A stretch of 62,157 bases of DNA from Thalassococcus profundi (GTDB lineage Bacteria; Pseudomonadota; Alphaproteobacteria; Rhodobacterales; Rhodobacteraceae), in contig NZ_QPMK01000023.1 in the NCBI RefSeq assembly GCF_003344785.1, forward strand, positions 1 through 62,157, written 5' to 3'. Below the pieces are notes generated by a model, which saw only the letters and a program-made list of their open reading frames with translations, searched no databases and had not been told where the DNA came from. This document shows, in pieces, positions 60,526 to 62,157 of the stretch. The stretch's first letter is position 1. Each line of letters starts with the position of its first letter. The position numbers and the translations under genes are program-made.

Positions 60526-61728
60526 CTATTGTGTGTCCTGCGCACCCGGCCAGCGCGCTTCGGCCCGGGCCTGGGCCTCGTTGATCTGGTCGGGGGTCAT
60601 CCGCTCGCGCAGCCCCAGGCCAAGCGGCAGCGCCGCCTCGAACCCGGCCGAGCCGGCCAGCGCCAGCCACATCTGCGCCAGCACGTAATCCTGCGGCACG
60701 CCGGTGCCGCGGATGTAGAGCAGCGCGAGATTGGCCATCGACGCCGGGTGGCCCTTTTCGGCGTTCGCGGCGAACAGCGCCGCCGCCTCCTGCCAGTCGG
60801 CGGGGCCGGGGGGTTCCCGGTGCACCAGCAGCCAGCCCATCTGGAACGCCGCCACCGGATCGCCCGTCCGGGCGGCATCGCGCAGCGCGGCGATCTCCTG
60901 CGGCTCCGACGGCGGCGGCGCCAGGCGCGGATCGTAGACGAATGTCGCCGCTTCCCGCGTCTCTCCGGCGCCGCCCAGCCGGTAGAGCCGGGCCGCCTCG
61001 GCATCGCTTTGCGGCACGCCAAAGCCGTTTTCGTACATCACGCCCAGGTTGGTCATGGCGGTGCGCAGCCCCTGTTCCGCGGCCCCGGCGAAAAGCTGTG
61101 CGGCGCGGTCGTAATCCTGCGGCACGCCGTGGCCGCGCACGTAGAGCAGGCCAAGGTTGTTCTGCGCCCGGGCATCGCCCGCCGCCGCAGGTCCTTCGTA
61201 GAGCGCCCGCGCCCGGGCAAAGTCCTGCGCCACGCCGCGGCCGTTCTGGTAGAGCATCCCCAGGCTGACCGCGGACCGGGTGTGTCCGGCCTCGGCGGCC
61301 TGCCCGTAAAGCGCCGCCGCCTCGGCCAGGGCGGCGTCATCGGCGGCGGTTTCCTCGAGCACCGCGGCCAGGTCGTGCAGGTGCTCCGGAGCGCCCTGGT
61401 CCGCGGCGGCGCGCAGCCACCGCCGCGCCTGCGCGGGATCGGCCGCGACGCCCAGGCCGGTGTGGTAATAGCGCCCCAGCCGGTTCTGCGCCTCGGCATT
61501 TCCGGCCTCGGCCGCGCGGGCATACCACTCGGCGGCCACAGCGAAGTTCTGCACCACGCCCGCCCCGTCGTGGTGGCGCTGGCCCAGGGCGATCTGCGCG
61601 GCGGTCCCGCCCGCGTCGGCCTGCGCCTGCAAGTCCGCCAGCGGCAGCTCGGCCAAATCCTGCGCGGGCAGCGCCTGCGGCAGAGCCAGTACCAGCGCCA
61701 GCAGTCCGGAGCGCAGGCCGCGGATCAT
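60526..61728 (-). CDS. Sel1-repeat protein, exported
   Basis: 400 aa with a signal peptide about 1-22 (A-L-P-A-Q) and about eight Sel1-like repeats (pattern A-x-x-x-L-G-x-x-Y/L-x-x-G-x-G-V-x-x-D-x-x-x-A), e.g. L-G-R-Y-Y-H-T-G-L-G-V, L-G-M-L-Y-Q-N-G-R-G-V and L-G-V-M-Y-E-N-G-F-G-V. Sel1 repeats are helical scaffolds for protein-protein contacts. The end is M-T-P-D-Q-I-N-E-A-Q-A-R-A. The ATG overlaps the stop of the upstream Sel1 gene by 4 bp (ATGA). Confidence 0.9.
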   Translation of the reverse strand: MIRGLRSGLLALVLALPQALPAQDLAELPLADLQAQADAGGTAAQIALGQRHHDGAGVVQNFAVAAEWYARAAEAGNAEAQNRLGRYYHTGLGVAADPAQARRWLRAAADQGAPEHLHDLAAVLEETAADDAALAEAAALYGQAAEAGHTRSAVSLGMLYQNGRGVAQDFARARALYEGPAAAGDARAQNNLGLLYVRGHGVPQDYDRAAQLFAGAAEQGLRTAMTNLGVMYENGFGVPQSDAEAARLYRLGGAGETREAATFVYDPRLAPPPSEPQEIAALRDAARTGDPVAAFQMGWLLVHREPPGPADWQEAAALFAANAEKGHPASMANLALLYIRGTGVPQDYVLAQMWLALAGSAGFEAALPLGLGLRERMTPDQINEAQARAEARWPGAQDTQ

Positions 61729-62157
61729 TCGCTCCCCCGCACGGTCTGCTGCGTCCGGGGGGTGCGGGCCAGGATGGCGGCATGCAGGTCGCGGGCGCGG
61801 GCCTGGGCCTCGGCGATCTGCTCGGGCGTCATCAGCGCGGCGATCACCTCGCGGGTCTCGGCGGCCTCGGCATGGCCCGCCGCCCCGGCGAGGTTGAGCC
61901 AGGCATGGGCGGCGACGTAATCCTGCTCCAGCCCGTCGGCGCCGCTGGCATAGGCCTGGCCCAGCAGCGCCTGGGTGGCGACATCCCCGGCTTCGGCCGC
62001 CCGGCGGCGCCAGTCGTTGGCGCGGGCCTGGTCCTCGGGGGTGATGTCGGGGGTTTCCAGGAGCAGCGCCCCCAGCGCGGCCTGGGCGCCGCGCAGCCCG
62101 TCCTCGGCCTGTGCCGCCAGCCAGTCGCGCGCGGGTGCGTCGCCCGCCCGCGCCGCG
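61725..62157 (-). CDS. Sel1-repeat protein (5' partial)
   Basis: The frame is open from the right edge to TGA 61725-61727; 143 codons are visible. Sel1-like motifs include A-L-L-G-Q-A-Y-A-S-G-A-D-G and A-A-H-A-W-L-N-L-A-G-A-A-G-H, and the tail M-T-P-E-Q-I-A-E-A-Q-A-R-A-R closely resembles the end of the next gene, so the two are tandem relatives. Coupled to it by an ATGA overlap. The N-terminus lies outside the window. Confidence 0.8.
   Translation of the reverse strand, partial: AARAGDAPARDWLAAQAEDGLRGAQAALGALLLETPDITPEDQARANDWRRRAAEAGDVATQALLGQAYASGADGLEQDYVAAHAWLNLAGAAGHAEAAETREVIAALMTPEQIAEAQARARDLHAAILARTPRTQQTVRGSE

Noticed and set aside
1-62157. Closed circular plasmid equal to the window
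   Set aside because: The left edge cuts a plus-strand gene and the right edge cuts a minus-strand gene. Joining the ends would make two 5' ends overlap head to head, which is not credible.
1-62157. tRNA or rRNA genes
   Set aside because: No cloverleaf-like or rRNA-like stretch was noticed in any spacer; most spacers are too short.

Overview
The window reads as part of an extrachromosomal replicon (plasmid or chromid) of a high-GC marine alphaproteobacterium, most likely a Rhodobacterales/Roseobacter-group strain. Supporting this are an RPA-family plasmid initiator (RepA), a divergent parA-parB module, a DUF2793 protein, and a dense set of surface-polysaccharide genes. Placing repA-parAB next to an L-rhamnose (rml) operon matches what is known of roseobacter RepA-type 'biofilm plasmids'; the species cannot be named from sequence alone. 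Both window ends lie inside genes: a coiled-coil gene on the left and a Sel1-repeat gene on the right. Those two broken genes do not join sensibly, so this is probably not a closed plasmid.

Layout. 1-4643: end of a coiled-coil polysaccharide protein, then rmlCBDA for dTDP-L-rhamnose. 4820-5857: DUF2793 protein. 5905-12702: replication and partition core (repA, three 22-bp-phased iterons plus a DnaA box, parA, parB, and two identical 39-bp parS-like palindrome pairs) with the CMP-Kdo genes kdsD-kdsB-kdsA enclosed between the palindromes. 12976-29071: an RTX protein, two sulfotransferase-like proteins, a group-2-type capsule exporter (kpsM, kpsE, kpsT), GDP-mannose genes (manC, manB), UDP-glucuronate synthesis (ugd), a two-domain glycosyltransferase and a PLP decarboxylase. 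29256-37610: a permease fused to FG-GAP repeats, a DegT aminotransferase, a GNAT-like protein, a methyltransferase, a glycosyltransferase-like protein and a third sulfotransferase-like protein. 37680-59928: sixteen tandem, same-strand paralogues of exported fibre-like proteins. 59978-62157: a small exported protein and two Sel1-repeat genes.

How it fits together. The nucleotide-sugar genes supply dTDP-rhamnose, CMP-Kdo, GDP-mannose and UDP-glucuronate. The glycosyltransferases, sulfotransferase-like proteins, aminotransferase, acyltransferase-like protein and methyltransferase could assemble and decorate a glycan, and KpsMTE could carry it across the inner membrane. The outer-membrane exporter (KpsD/Wza type) and the Kdo-linker transferases (KpsC/S) are not in this window.

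The most unusual part is the 22-kb array. All sixteen proteins have a signal peptide, an invariant C-x-G-x-x-C motif, repeats of a G-[IL]-G-T-x-x-P-x-x-x-L-H type, a nearly fixed block around F-F-T-H-E and P-N-R-F-I-I-A-D, and a C-terminal coiled coil. The C-terminal cassette comes in three versions: A (8 genes), B (7 genes) and an S74-chaperone-like version (1 gene, at the upstream end). Related cores carry different cassettes, and long DNA blocks are almost identical between distant members. This looks like a recombining repertoire of surface fibres or adhesins on a biofilm-type replicon. An element of about 270 bp with 34-bp inverted ends lies between the S74-type gene and the rest.
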